Assembly: GCA_014802435.1 (NCBI GenBank)
Contig: JAAVCG010000037.1
Location: 1-36,414, forward strand
Direction: 5' to 3'
From: Bacteroides sp.
GTDB taxonomy: Bacteria; Bacteroidota; Bacteroidia; Bacteroidales; Muribaculaceae
DNA: 36,414 bases
In this document: positions 1 to 6,703 of the stretch, one piece after another
How positions within the stretch are numbered: position 1 is the stretch's first letter
Layout: each line of letters starts with the position of its first letter
Position numbers and translations under genes: made by a program
The notes under the pieces: model-generated
Database searches by the model: none
Seen by the model: the letters and a program-made list of their open reading frames with translations, nothing else
What the model was told of the DNA's origin: nothing

Positions 1-1
1 C

Positions 2-103
2 TGGCTCTTTGGATGGCTCTTCAAGACGCGCACCATCACTCGGATTGAGGGCGCCCTTCTTGTCGCCGGCTATGTTGCTTATATCCTGGCGCTGCTGCTC
101 TAA
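2..103 (+). CDS. C-terminal end of a calcium/sodium antiporter-like membrane protein (partial)
   Basis: Frame 2 is open from the window edge and encodes 33 residues ending in TAA at 101-103. The peptide has an aromatic/Lys-Arg patch (WLFGWLFKTRTITRIEG) followed by a hydrophobic segment (ALLVAGYVAYILALLL). This matches the last cytoplasmic turn and final transmembrane helix of YrbG/CaxA-type K+-dependent Na+/Ca2+ exchangers in Bacteroidetes, which exchange cations across the inner membrane. The 5' part lies outside the window, so the family call rests on this short tail. A strong hairpin follows 15 bases after the stop, as expected for the end of a transcription unit. Another polytopic membrane protein cannot be excluded. 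Confidence 0.6.
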   Translation, partial: WLFGWLFKTRTITRIEGALLVAGYVAYILALLL

Positions 104-118
104 GATTTATAAGATTTA

Positions 119-155
119 TAAGGGGCGGGATTCCGATGTGGAATCCCGCCCCTTA
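119..155. terminator. Bidirectional intrinsic-type terminator between convergent genes
   Basis: A perfect 16-bp inverted repeat (119-134 with 140-155, loop GATGT) lies between the converging antiporter tail and the FadL-type gene. It is GC-rich, with TTTATAAGATTTATAA before it and CGTTTTG after it, so it could end transcripts from either side. Only a short T-run follows on either strand, so efficiency is uncertain. Confidence 0.8.
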
Positions 156-175
156 CGTTTTGAGTGGAAGTTAGT

Positions 176-1819
176 TTAGAATTTGAAGCCGGCGGAGATT
201 ACCAGGTTGTTATGGTTGGTCTTGATTGAGCCGGAGGGGCTTGAGAGGGCATTGTTAGCGAGTCGGTAGCCATCATCAGCAGAGGGGAATGAGCTGTAGG
301 CATACCAACGGCTGTTTTGGTCAGAGTAGACATAGGCAGCATCGAGATAGAAACCGCCTGTGCGGAAACCGAGGCCTACGGAGATTGAGTTGCGGTCGCC
401 CTTGAATTCGGCCATAGACTGAGTGCCGGTGGTGTAGAGATAATCCATTCCGGTGCGGGCTGATTCCTTAGAGGCGGCGCTGCGGTAGTTATAGCCGGCG
501 CGGATGCTCCATGCGGGAGAGACGCGGAATTCAGCACCGAGGCGGAACTCATTAGAGGGCTGATAGTATTGCTTGATGTCGTTAGAGATGTCGGTAAGTT
601 TGCCCAAATCGTCGGAGAAAGACATGTCGGGATACGCCTCGTAGACATAGTCAGCAGAGATGATGAAACGACCGCCGAGCACTCCGGCTGCGCTGACCAT
701 CAGTCGCCAGGGAGATTTGAATTTCATGTCCCAGTAGCCGTTGCCGGTCGTCGCATAGGGGTTATCGTCAACCATAGAGTCGAGGGTATAGTAGCCGTCA
801 TTTTCAATCTGTCCGAGGCCATAATCAACCCAGGCGTTGGTTGAGTAGCTGAGGTTATACCATGTGGGCGTATGCACGGCCAGACCGAGGCGGAATTCAT
901 TGATAGGCTTGAAGATAAGGCCTAACTTGAGATTGAAGCCGCTTCCGCTGACCGACTGTGAGTTTTCAATACCCCATTCAGCCTTTCCGGTGGTGAGATC
1001 CGTTGTTTGGGAAGACTCCGGAACGAGGGCATTCTCAATGATTTCGTCATAGTAAGAAGAGAGCCGGTAATTGATGTCGCGGATACCGAGTCCAATACCC
1101 CAATAGACGATATTTGAGAAGTTGCCGCCAAAGTTGATTGAGTATTCGTCAACGTAGCCTTGCTCTCGGACTTCAACCGAGGCGTCGCCAAACGAGCCGG
1201 GCTGGAAGAGGCCTACATAACCATCGCCATCGCCGTCAGGGTTAGGATTGATGAGGAAAGAATTATAAGCGAGGGCAGAAATCCAGGGGACATTGCTCTG
1301 GAAGAAGGGGTCATAATTCTCGTCGCCCCAAAGGTCTTCCTTAGCGTAATTTCCGGAGAAAGAAGCAACATAATTGCTCCAGGAGGTCTGGATAGAGGGG
1401 AAATATCCGCGATAACGGCGGTCAAAGGAGTTCAGACGGTTATAAGTGGCACCCCAAGCGAAGTAAGGCATGATTGAGGAGTTGAGGCGCATGGAGCCGG
1501 CATAACCGAAGTTATTACAGGCGGCTGAGGTGCGGGAATTGCGCATGGGGCTTGAGCCGGTATCCTCCATCTTGGAGTTATGGAAGTCAATGTCGAGAGT
1601 AGCCCCGAACTCGCTGCTGCGGTAAACGCCGAGACCGGCGGGGTTTTGGGTGAGAGTAGAGAGGTCGCCACCCAGAGCGCCAAAAGCGCCACCCATGGAG
1701 ACATAACGCGCAGTGCCGCGGAGTTGGGATTCAGAAGCGGTGAAGGCATCCATCGCGCTCTGGGCGTTCATGCCCAGAGCCGATGCGACGCTAAAAGCTA
1801 TAATCAGAGTTTTTTTCAT
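176..1819 (-). CDS. Outer-membrane protein transport protein, OmpP1/FadL/TodX-like
   Basis: 547 residues from the ATG at 1817-1819. A TTG four codons upstream would extend it, but MKKTLIIAFSVASALGMNAQ is a classic signal peptide start, so the ATG is preferred. After cleavage the mature protein opens with SAMDAFTASESQLRGTARYVSMGGAFGALGG, then LSTLTQNPAGLG. Those motifs (a 'G-ARxxGMGGAF' segment and 'NPAG') are typical of FadL/OmpP1 proteins, which form 14-strand beta barrels for hydrophobic compounds. The rest alternates aromatic and polar residues and ends in VISAGFKF, a C-terminal Phe as in OMP assembly signals. Bacteroidales members are often named hemin receptor; the substrate is unknown here. 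It sits 51 bp downstream of the Ser-rich secreted gene with no clear promoter between, so the two may be co-transcribed. Confidence 0.85.
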   Translation of the reverse strand: MKKTLIIAFSVASALGMNAQSAMDAFTASESQLRGTARYVSMGGAFGALGGDLSTLTQNPAGLGVYRSSEFGATLDIDFHNSKMEDTGSSPMRNSRTSAACNNFGYAGSMRLNSSIMPYFAWGATYNRLNSFDRRYRGYFPSIQTSWSNYVASFSGNYAKEDLWGDENYDPFFQSNVPWISALAYNSFLINPNPDGDGDGYVGLFQPGSFGDASVEVREQGYVDEYSINFGGNFSNIVYWGIGLGIRDINYRLSSYYDEIIENALVPESSQTTDLTTGKAEWGIENSQSVSGSGFNLKLGLIFKPINEFRLGLAVHTPTWYNLSYSTNAWVDYGLGQIENDGYYTLDSMVDDNPYATTGNGYWDMKFKSPWRLMVSAAGVLGGRFIISADYVYEAYPDMSFSDDLGKLTDISNDIKQYYQPSNEFRLGAEFRVSPAWSIRAGYNYRSAASKESARTGMDYLYTTGTQSMAEFKGDRNSISVGLGFRTGGFYLDAAYVYSDQNSRWYAYSSFPSADDGYRLANNALSSPSGSIKTNHNNLVISAGFKF

Positions 1820-1870
1820 CGTTATTGTCAAGTCAAATAAATCAAATAATTGAACGGGAGAGAGTGAGAA

Positions 1871-3241
1871 TTAATGGCGTCCGCCACGGCCACCACCGCC
1901 GCCGGAAGAGCGACCACCACCGCCAAAGCTGCCGCCGGAAGAGCGACCGCCGCTATAGCTTGAAGAGCCGGAGCCATAACTGCTGCGGGAAGAGGAGGAT
2001 GAGGAGGATGAGCCATAGCTTGAGCGGGAAGAAGAAGAGGAGGATGAGCGGCCTGAAGAGGCGCGGCCGGAGGAAGAGGAGGATGAGCCGGAGTTATAGG
2101 TGCGTCCGGAGTTGCGGTTAGATGAAGAAGAAGTGGCCGTGCCGCGATTAGTCGAGGTTGATGAGCCGCGGTTAACAGTGCCTACAGACGACTGTCCGGG
2201 GCGGGTTTGCTGCGAGGGATTGTAGCCTCCGCGAGCTGAAGTTGAGCGCGAACCGCGACCGGTAGAAGCAGCTGAAGTGGAAGAGCTTCCGGCTGAAGAG
2301 GGACGACTGCCGACATTGCCGTTAGAGGCCTGGGGAGTACGTCCGCCGCGGGCAGAGTTATTGCGGCTGAGAGTACCGTTCTGAGTGGGGCGCTGAGGGT
2401 TGCGGTTAGCGGCTACAGAGCCATATCCGGGACGTGCGGAGGGGCGAGAAGCACCGGGACCGGCGGGACGGGGAGGATTGTAGCCCCAGTTATTGCCGGG
2501 ATAGTTGGGATGATGGTGACCGCCACCCCATCCGGGACCGGGATGATTCCATCCCCATCCGGGGTTCCAACCCCAGCTCCAGGAGGGATAGTTCCAGCCC
2601 CAACCCCAGCTCCAGCTGAAAGAGGGACCGCCCCAACCCCAGCTCCATGACCAAGAGGGACCGTAGCCCCAGGCGTAGTTCCAGGAGTACCAGGGGTTAT
2701 AATAAGCGGGGCGCCAAGCCCAGCTCCAGGCGGAGCTATAATAGTAAGGGTTCCAGAATCCGTCCCAGGGGTCAGGATTGTCAACGTAGATATTGATAGT
2801 AGTGGGGGCCGAGGCGTTGATGTCGGCCAGTTCGTCGTTGGCGTTAGTGTAGTAGTAAACCAGGTCATCGTCGTCGGCATCATTGACGATGTCTTGGTTA
2901 TAGAAACGCTCGATTCGGCGGGTATACTCAAAGTTATCGCCGAGATCGTCAACGGTGTTGCTCTGCACGGGTTTATAAGAGCCGCGGCGATTGTATTCGT
3001 CAACGTCGCGTTCGACGCGCACTGTAGCCACACGCTGAGCAGTCTGCGCGGGTTTAGCCGTAGCAGATTTGATGGCTGATTTGGTCTGTGTCTTAACGGC
3101 CTTAGCTTTCGATTCATCATAGTAGATGTCATCGTCGTAATAGCCCTGGGCCATAACACTGACGGGGAGTAACGCAAAAGATGCGGCGGCGAGAGCCAGC
3201 CTCCATTTCATTGAAACATTCATTTTGTCTTGGCCTTTCAT
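1871..3241 (-). CDS. Secreted low-complexity Trp/Tyr/Gly- and Ser-rich protein, function unknown
   Basis: 456 residues from ATG 3241; in-frame ATGs at 3223 and 3211 are also possible, the last giving a compact signal peptide (MKWRLALAAASFALLPVSVMAQ). After cleavage come an acidic Tyr/Asp stretch, a Lys/Thr region, and a segment with DADDDDLVYYYTNAND near residue 120. Next is about 100 residues dominated by W, Y, G, P and N in WSWGWG-type repeats (roughly 165-270). The C-terminal 180 residues are almost all Ser, Gly, Arg, Asn and Thr, ending GGGGRGGRH. No enzymatic domain is visible. The composition suggests an extended or aggregating envelope/surface protein. Similar W/Y/G-rich hypothetical proteins occur in Bacteroidales, but I know of no assigned function. 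It lies just upstream of the FadL-type porin. Confidence 0.75.
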   Translation of the reverse strand: MKGQDKMNVSMKWRLALAAASFALLPVSVMAQGYYDDDIYYDESKAKAVKTQTKSAIKSATAKPAQTAQRVATVRVERDVDEYNRRGSYKPVQSNTVDDLGDNFEYTRRIERFYNQDIVNDADDDDLVYYYTNANDELADINASAPTTINIYVDNPDPWDGFWNPYYYSSAWSWAWRPAYYNPWYSWNYAWGYGPSWSWSWGWGGPSFSWSWGWGWNYPSWSWGWNPGWGWNHPGPGWGGGHHHPNYPGNNWGYNPPRPAGPGASRPSARPGYGSVAANRNPQRPTQNGTLSRNNSARGGRTPQASNGNVGSRPSSAGSSSTSAASTGRGSRSTSARGGYNPSQQTRPGQSSVGTVNRGSSTSTNRGTATSSSSNRNSGRTYNSGSSSSSSGRASSGRSSSSSSSRSSYGSSSSSSSSRSSYGSGSSSYSGGRSSGGSFGGGGRSSGGGGGRGGRH

Positions 3242-3312
3242 TAAAAAAAATTGGTAATTCTGTTTTGTAATAGTTAGACCATCGCGCGAGCGCGTGGTTT
3301 AATATAGCGCGA

Positions 3313-3343
3313 CAAAATTACACAATTTTTCTGAATTTCCAAT
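3313..3343 (-). promoter_or_regulatory. Candidate Bacteroidetes promoter for the Ser-rich secreted gene
   Basis: On the minus strand the -7 box reads TAATTTTG (3313-3320), with ATTG 19 bp upstream at 3340-3343. The -33 element is one base off TTTG and the spacing one short of the 20 bp seen elsewhere here, so this is a moderate match. It would give a leader of about 65 nt that includes a GC-rich hairpin around 3280-3300. Confidence 0.45.
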
Positions 3344-3373
3344 CATTTTGATAGAAAAAGTTTGGATTTGGGG

Positions 3374-3484
3374 AGGTTTAAGGGTTAAAGTTTAAGGTTG
3401 AAGGTTGAAGGTTGAAGGTTGAAGGTTGAAGGTTTAGTGTTTAGTGTTTATGGTTTATGGTTTATAGTTTATGGTTTATGGTTT
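3374..3484. repeat. Left heptanucleotide-period tract (about 16 units)
   Basis: The sequence has strict seven-base periodicity: degenerate AGGTTTA/AGGGTTA/AAGTTTA units, then five perfect AAGGTTG units (3394-3428), an AAGGTTT unit, two AGTGTTT units, and five ATGGTTT or ATAGTTT units. Neighbouring units differ by blocks, as if short runs were amplified successively. It resembles in form the heptanucleotide STRR repeats described in cyanobacteria; relationship is not implied. Confidence 0.9.
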
Positions 3485-3487
3485 TGA

Positions 3488-3520
3488 GGGGGCGGCGGAT
3501 CGGAATCCGCCTTTCCATAG
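3488..3520 (-). repeat. REP-like palindromic 33-mer, copy A
   Basis: Read on the minus strand it starts CTATGGAAAGGCGGAT. The core is a palindrome with a 7-bp stem (GGCGGAT/ATCCGCC) and a four-base loop. It is identical over 33 bases to copy B 78 bp to the right, and nearly identical to cores inside the two larger repeats near 31.8 and 36.0 kb. Confidence 0.9.
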
Positions 3521-3529
3521 GGGGCCTCT

Positions 3530-3557
3530 TTCAACTTTAAACTTTCAACCTTAAACT
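3530..3557. repeat. Central heptad tract between the two 33-mers (4 units)
   Basis: Four consecutive seven-base units (TTCAACT, TTAAACT, TTCAACC, TTAAACT) keep the same period as the flanking tracts and are reverse complements of left-tract motifs such as AGTTTAA and GGTTGAA. Confidence 0.85.
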
Positions 3558-3565
3558 GGGTTGGA

Positions 3566-3598
3566 GGGGGCGGCGGATCGGAATCCGCCTTTCCATAG
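3566..3598 (-). repeat. REP-like palindromic 33-mer, copy B
   Basis: Same 33 bases and orientation as the copy at 3488-3520, including the GGCGGAT/ATCCGCC stem. The flanks differ, so the 33-mer itself is the repeated unit here. Confidence 0.9.
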
Positions 3599-3613
3599 GT
3601 GCTTTGCGTCCTG

Positions 3614-3683
3614 CAACTTTAAACACTAAACGCTAAACACTAAACACTAAACCTTAAACTTTCAACCTTAAGCCTTAAACTCT
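3614..3683. repeat. Right heptanucleotide-period tract (10 units)
   Basis: Ten consecutive units: CAACTTT, AAACACT, AAACGCT, AAACACT twice, AAACCTT, AAACTTT, CAACCTT, AAGCCTT, AAACTCT. AAACACT and CAACCTT are exact reverse complements of AGTGTTT and AAGGTTG in the left tract, making the spacer an imperfect inverted repeat. It ends eight bases before the stop of the HdeD-like gene. Confidence 0.9.
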
Positions 3684-3691
3684 AAATGGGG

Positions 3692-4243
3692 TTATTCGTT
3701 GCGGGTGGGTTTTAGGTCGTAGGCGCCCATGGCAATTGAGAATCCCCAGTAGATGAAGGCGAGTGAGGTGAGGAAGCTGACGTTGAGCATGTTCTGGAGA
3801 TAGCCGGCTTCAAGGAAGAAGAAGCTGATAAGGAGAAGGAGCAAACCGTTGATGAGCTGCACCCACCAATAGCGGCGTCCGCGGTCCTGGACGGCGGCAG
3901 TCAGTGCTCCGAAGCCCCAGAAGATGAACACGAAGGCGATGAAATAAGGGAACACGGCCTCGGCGAGAGTAACGCTGCGCACGAGCATGAATCCGATAAA
4001 AGTGTCGATAACGCCACCGGTGAGCCACCAGCCCCAACCGCGGGGACGGTTAGCCGAAGCGCTGACGACGATCTGGACCAGTCCGGCGCCGATAAGCATC
4101 CACCCGAAGAGCAGAGAAGCCACGGCATAGCCGATAGAGGGGAAGAACCAATAGGCGAATCCGGCAATCACCATCAGAATGCCTACTACTAAAGCGAGCC
4201 ACCAGAGTTTTGATGAGCCCCAAAATGATTTTGTGTCATTCAT
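3692..4243 (-). CDS. HdeD/DUF308-family integral membrane protein
   Basis: 183 residues with six hydrophobic segments in three pairs: about 15-33, 37-58, 72-90, 96-115, 125-146 and 152-172. Short charged loops such as NRPRGWG and QDRGRRY separate them. The repeated 'G-x-G' helices and the ending FIYWGFSIAMGAYDLK fit DUF308, the family of the E. coli acid-resistance membrane protein HdeD; the biochemical role in Bacteroidetes is unknown. The ATG at 4243 is the only sensible start, since the first helix follows within 15 residues. No consensus promoter was found just upstream. The gene is divergent from the GT5-like gene and followed directly by the heptad-repeat spacer. Confidence 0.85.
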   Translation of the reverse strand: MNDTKSFWGSSKLWWLALVVGILMVIAGFAYWFFPSIGYAVASLLFGWMLIGAGLVQIVVSASANRPRGWGWWLTGGVIDTFIGFMLVRSVTLAEAVFPYFIAFVFIFWGFGALTAAVQDRGRRYWWVQLINGLLLLLISFFFLEAGYLQNMLNVSFLTSLAFIYWGFSIAMGAYDLKPTRNE

Positions 4244-4314
4244 AGTTTTTAATAAATTTAATAGTTAAACGTTTGAGTTTGTTTGTTATAAAAATCTAAC
4301 AAATAATCAAGCGA

Positions 4315-4346
4315 TTTGGTTTATTTGGAAATTTTTCGTAACTTTG
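4315..4346 (+). promoter_or_regulatory. Bacteroidetes-type promoter for the GT5-like/DUF4270 operon
   Basis: TTTG (4315-4318), a 20-bp spacer and TAACTTTG (4339-4346) give a perfect Bacteroidetes housekeeping promoter. Transcription should start near 4352, leaving a leader of about 28 nt before the ATG at 4381. Confidence 0.85.
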
Positions 4347-4380
4347 CACACGAATACACCTCAAAAAAAATAATAAGCCA

Positions 4381-5211
4381 ATGAGCCAACAGAAAGTTCT
4401 TTTCGTCTCGCAGGAGATTTTGCCTTACCTCCCTTCGACCCCCCTGTCGGAGTATTGTAACCGCTTGCCCCGCGTCATTCAGGATAGCGGCTATGAGGTA
4501 CGACTATTTTCGCCCAAATATGGCAACATCAATGAGCGCCGTAACCAGCTTCATGAGGTTATTCGCCTGTCAGGCCTGAACATCATCATTGATGATACGG
4601 ACCATCCGCTGGTTATTAAAGTGGCGACACTCCAGTCATCAAGAACTCAAGTTTACTTTATTGACAACGACGATTACTTTAACCGTCACCCCTCAAGCGA
4701 GCTGGAAACGGTCAGCGCCGCCGAGGAGAATGACGAACGCGCCATATTCTTTGTCCGTGGAGTCGCGGAGACGGTTAAAAAGCTGCGTTGGGACCCCGTC
4801 ATCATCCAGTGTACGGGCTGGGTGACCTCGCTGATGCCTATTTATCTGAAGCGAGTATATAATGACGACCCGGCCTTTAAGAAGGCCAAGGTCATTTACA
4901 CTCTTTTTGACGATGCGGCAACCCTTCCGCAGAACTTCAACGCAGACCTGATTAAGAAACTCAAGGCCGACGGCATCACTGCGCGCTACGTCAGCTCGCT
5001 GAAAAACGTTGAGCCCGACCATAAAGTTCTCAATAAGTTAGCCATGGACTTTGCCGACGCCATTGTTCAAGGCTCAGAGGGGGTTGACCCGGAACTTATT
5101 GAATATGCCAAGGCTACCGGCAAGCCGTTCCTGAAATATCCGGGCGAGCCGGAAGACGCCAAAAGCGCCTATGCAGAATTTTACGCCACTCTCCTGAATC
5201 CCGCCAAATGA
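4381..5211 (+). CDS. Half-length glycogen/starch synthase-like protein (GT5 N-terminal domain only)
   Basis: 276 residues matching only the N-terminal (starch synthase catalytic, Glyco_transf_5) Rossmann half of GT5 enzymes. The opening KVLFVSQEILPYLPSTPLSEY sits where true synthases have the ADP-glucose-binding K-x-G-G motif, and that motif is absent. Then come EVRLFSPKYGNINERRNQLHEV, a Bacteroidales hallmark, and a Rossmann-like CTGWVTSLMPIYLK near residue 145. The C-terminal GT1-like half of a full synthase (about 480 residues) is missing, with no sign of a frameshift, so this is probably a shortened paralogue rather than an active glycogen synthase. It overlaps the DUF4270 gene by ATGA, indicating translational coupling. 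The pairing recurs in Bacteroidales, so a joint envelope role is plausible but unproven. Confidence 0.8.
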   Translation: MSQQKVLFVSQEILPYLPSTPLSEYCNRLPRVIQDSGYEVRLFSPKYGNINERRNQLHEVIRLSGLNIIIDDTDHPLVIKVATLQSSRTQVYFIDNDDYFNRHPSSELETVSAAEENDERAIFFVRGVAETVKKLRWDPVIIQCTGWVTSLMPIYLKRVYNDDPAFKKAKVIYTLFDDAATLPQNFNADLIKKLKADGITARYVSSLKNVEPDHKVLNKLAMDFADAIVQGSEGVDPELIEYAKATGKPFLKYPGEPEDAKSAYAEFYATLLNPAK

Positions 5212-6626
5212 AAAAAACATTAAAGATTCTCGGCTCGGGGCTGCTCCTCACTCTCGGGGTCAGCTCCTGTCAAAGCGACAGCGTGTCCGTTTCCGACCCG
5301 GGTTCATCGCTTGTTTCCAATAAAATCGAAGTGCTGATAGACTCCTCGTTCACCATCAGCACCTCAAGCACCTTGAGCGGCCCGATTCAGAGCCGCACGA
5401 CGACTCAGCTTTTAGGCGCCATCCACGCCAAGGAGTACGGGACATTGCGCTCAGACTTCGTCGCCCAGATGTTTCCGTCCAACGACATTGAAGTTGACAA
5501 CATCACTGCTGACTCGCTCAAGCTGCAGTTAGTGTTTGAGAAGGAGGCGTTTGTAGGCGATTCACTGGCGCCCATCGGAGTAGAAGTCTACCCCCTTGTC
5601 AAGCAGCTCCCCTCGCCTATTTATTCCAACTATGACCCCGCCGCGGAGCAGGCCTATGACGCCAACAAGCTCCTCGGGTCGGCATCATTTACGGCCGTCG
5701 GCGTCAGCGTCAATGATACCGTAGCGGCAAATCCTTACCGCTTTGCCTACGTTCCGATGCCTGACCAACTGATGGACGGCATCCTGGCAAAATATAAGTC
5801 AGACCCGGCACTGTTTAATGACCCCTACTCCTTCCAGGACTTCTTCCCCGGGGTTTATGTGCGCCATAGCTTCGGCTCGGGCCGCGTTACGCGCATCAGT
5901 AACTGCCGCATGGTTTTCTATTATCACAAGACCTATAAAGTTACTAACGCAGAGGGAGTTGAAACGGACTCCATCTCCAAGCTCTATAATTACTTCATGG
6001 CGATGGCGCCGGAGCTTGTCAGCAACTCATGCATTGACTATCAGATAGCGCCGGAACTGACCGCCATGGTCAATCAGGGGAAATCAATCGTCGCCGCTCC
6101 GGCGGGCTATGACGTCAAGCTGACTTTCCCGATAGAGGCGATAATCCAAAAAATCCGCACGGCCGACCAGGGGGCACTCTCCGTTATCAACACCCTGACA
6201 TTCAATCTGCCTGCCGAGGAAATTGAATCAGACCGCGGAATCAATCCGCCGGACTATCTGCTGATGGTTCTGAGCAACAAAAAAGATGAGTTTTTTGCCA
6301 AGAATCAGCTGCCTGACAGCAAAACCTCATTCGTTGCCACCTATAATTCAACGACGAAGACCTACAGCTTCGGCGATATGCGCGAATATCTCATTGAGAT
6401 GCTCAATAAGGAAGGCGGACTGACGGCCGATGACTATACGTTCACGCTGACTCCCGTTTCAATGGTTACGGAGTCAAGCGCCAGCTCCTCATACTATTAC
6501 TATTACAGTTCGAGCAGCTCATCAGTTTTGAGCGGCATCACCCCGATGATAGCCATGCCGGCCATGGTTGAACTCCTTCCGGCCAAAGCAAAAATCAAGC
6601 TTACATTCTCCCGCCAATCCTTCTAA
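5208..6626 (+). CDS. DUF4270 family lipoprotein
   Basis: 472 residues. The signal peptide MKKTLKILGSGLLLTLGVSSC ends in a lipobox-like VSSC, so Cys21 is the probable lipidation site and the protein is likely exported as an envelope lipoprotein. The body (SFTISTSSTLSGPIQSRTTTQLLG, then LRSDFVAQMFPS) carries the beta-rich pattern of DUF4270 proteins of Bacteroidales. Near residues 420-440 is a Ser/Tyr homopolymer-like stretch, probably a flexible linker, followed by a C-terminal hydrophobic beta segment. The start overlaps the stop of the GT5-like gene by four bases. Function is unknown; the stable gene pair suggests the two products act together or need matched expression. Confidence 0.85.
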   Translation: MKKTLKILGSGLLLTLGVSSCQSDSVSVSDPGSSLVSNKIEVLIDSSFTISTSSTLSGPIQSRTTTQLLGAIHAKEYGTLRSDFVAQMFPSNDIEVDNITADSLKLQLVFEKEAFVGDSLAPIGVEVYPLVKQLPSPIYSNYDPAAEQAYDANKLLGSASFTAVGVSVNDTVAANPYRFAYVPMPDQLMDGILAKYKSDPALFNDPYSFQDFFPGVYVRHSFGSGRVTRISNCRMVFYYHKTYKVTNAEGVETDSISKLYNYFMAMAPELVSNSCIDYQIAPELTAMVNQGKSIVAAPAGYDVKLTFPIEAIIQKIRTADQGALSVINTLTFNLPAEEIESDRGINPPDYLLMVLSNKKDEFFAKNQLPDSKTSFVATYNSTTKTYSFGDMREYLIEMLNKEGGLTADDYTFTLTPVSMVTESSASSSYYYYYSSSSSSVLSGITPMIAMPAMVELLPAKAKIKLTFSRQSF

Positions 6627-6656
6627 GTTTCAGACCCTTCATATCGGGTAGCACGC

Positions 6657-6700
6657 ACTTCCGGAGTCATATCGGCATAGGCCGGCATGACTCCGGAAGT
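6657..6700. terminator. Palindromic terminator between convergent DUF4270 and patatin genes
   Basis: A perfect 14-bp inverted repeat (6657-6670 with 6687-6700) around a 16-base loop sits in the 77-bp convergent gap. The tails are only mildly T-rich (TCTTTAG on the plus side), so it may work as a bidirectional or Rho-assisted terminator. Confidence 0.65.
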
Positions 6701-6703
6701 TCT

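Larger units (their letters stand above)
3242..3691. other. 450-bp non-coding spacer filled with seven-base-period repeats and two palindromic 33-mers
   Basis: No plausible gene. After the promoter region for the leftward gene, almost all of 3374-3683 is organised: a left heptad tract, a 33-mer, four heptads, a second 33-mer and a right heptad tract. The left and right tracts are reverse complements in motif, so the spacer is roughly an inverted repeat. Details are in the separate repeat entries. Confidence 0.85.

Noticed and set aside
1825-2121. Arg/Ser-rich plus-strand reading frame
   Set aside because: It is the antisense shadow of the Ser/Gly/Arg-rich tail; low-complexity DNA is open in several frames.
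3374-3683. CRISPR array
   Set aside because: The period is seven bases, with no unique spacers and no cas genes nearby.
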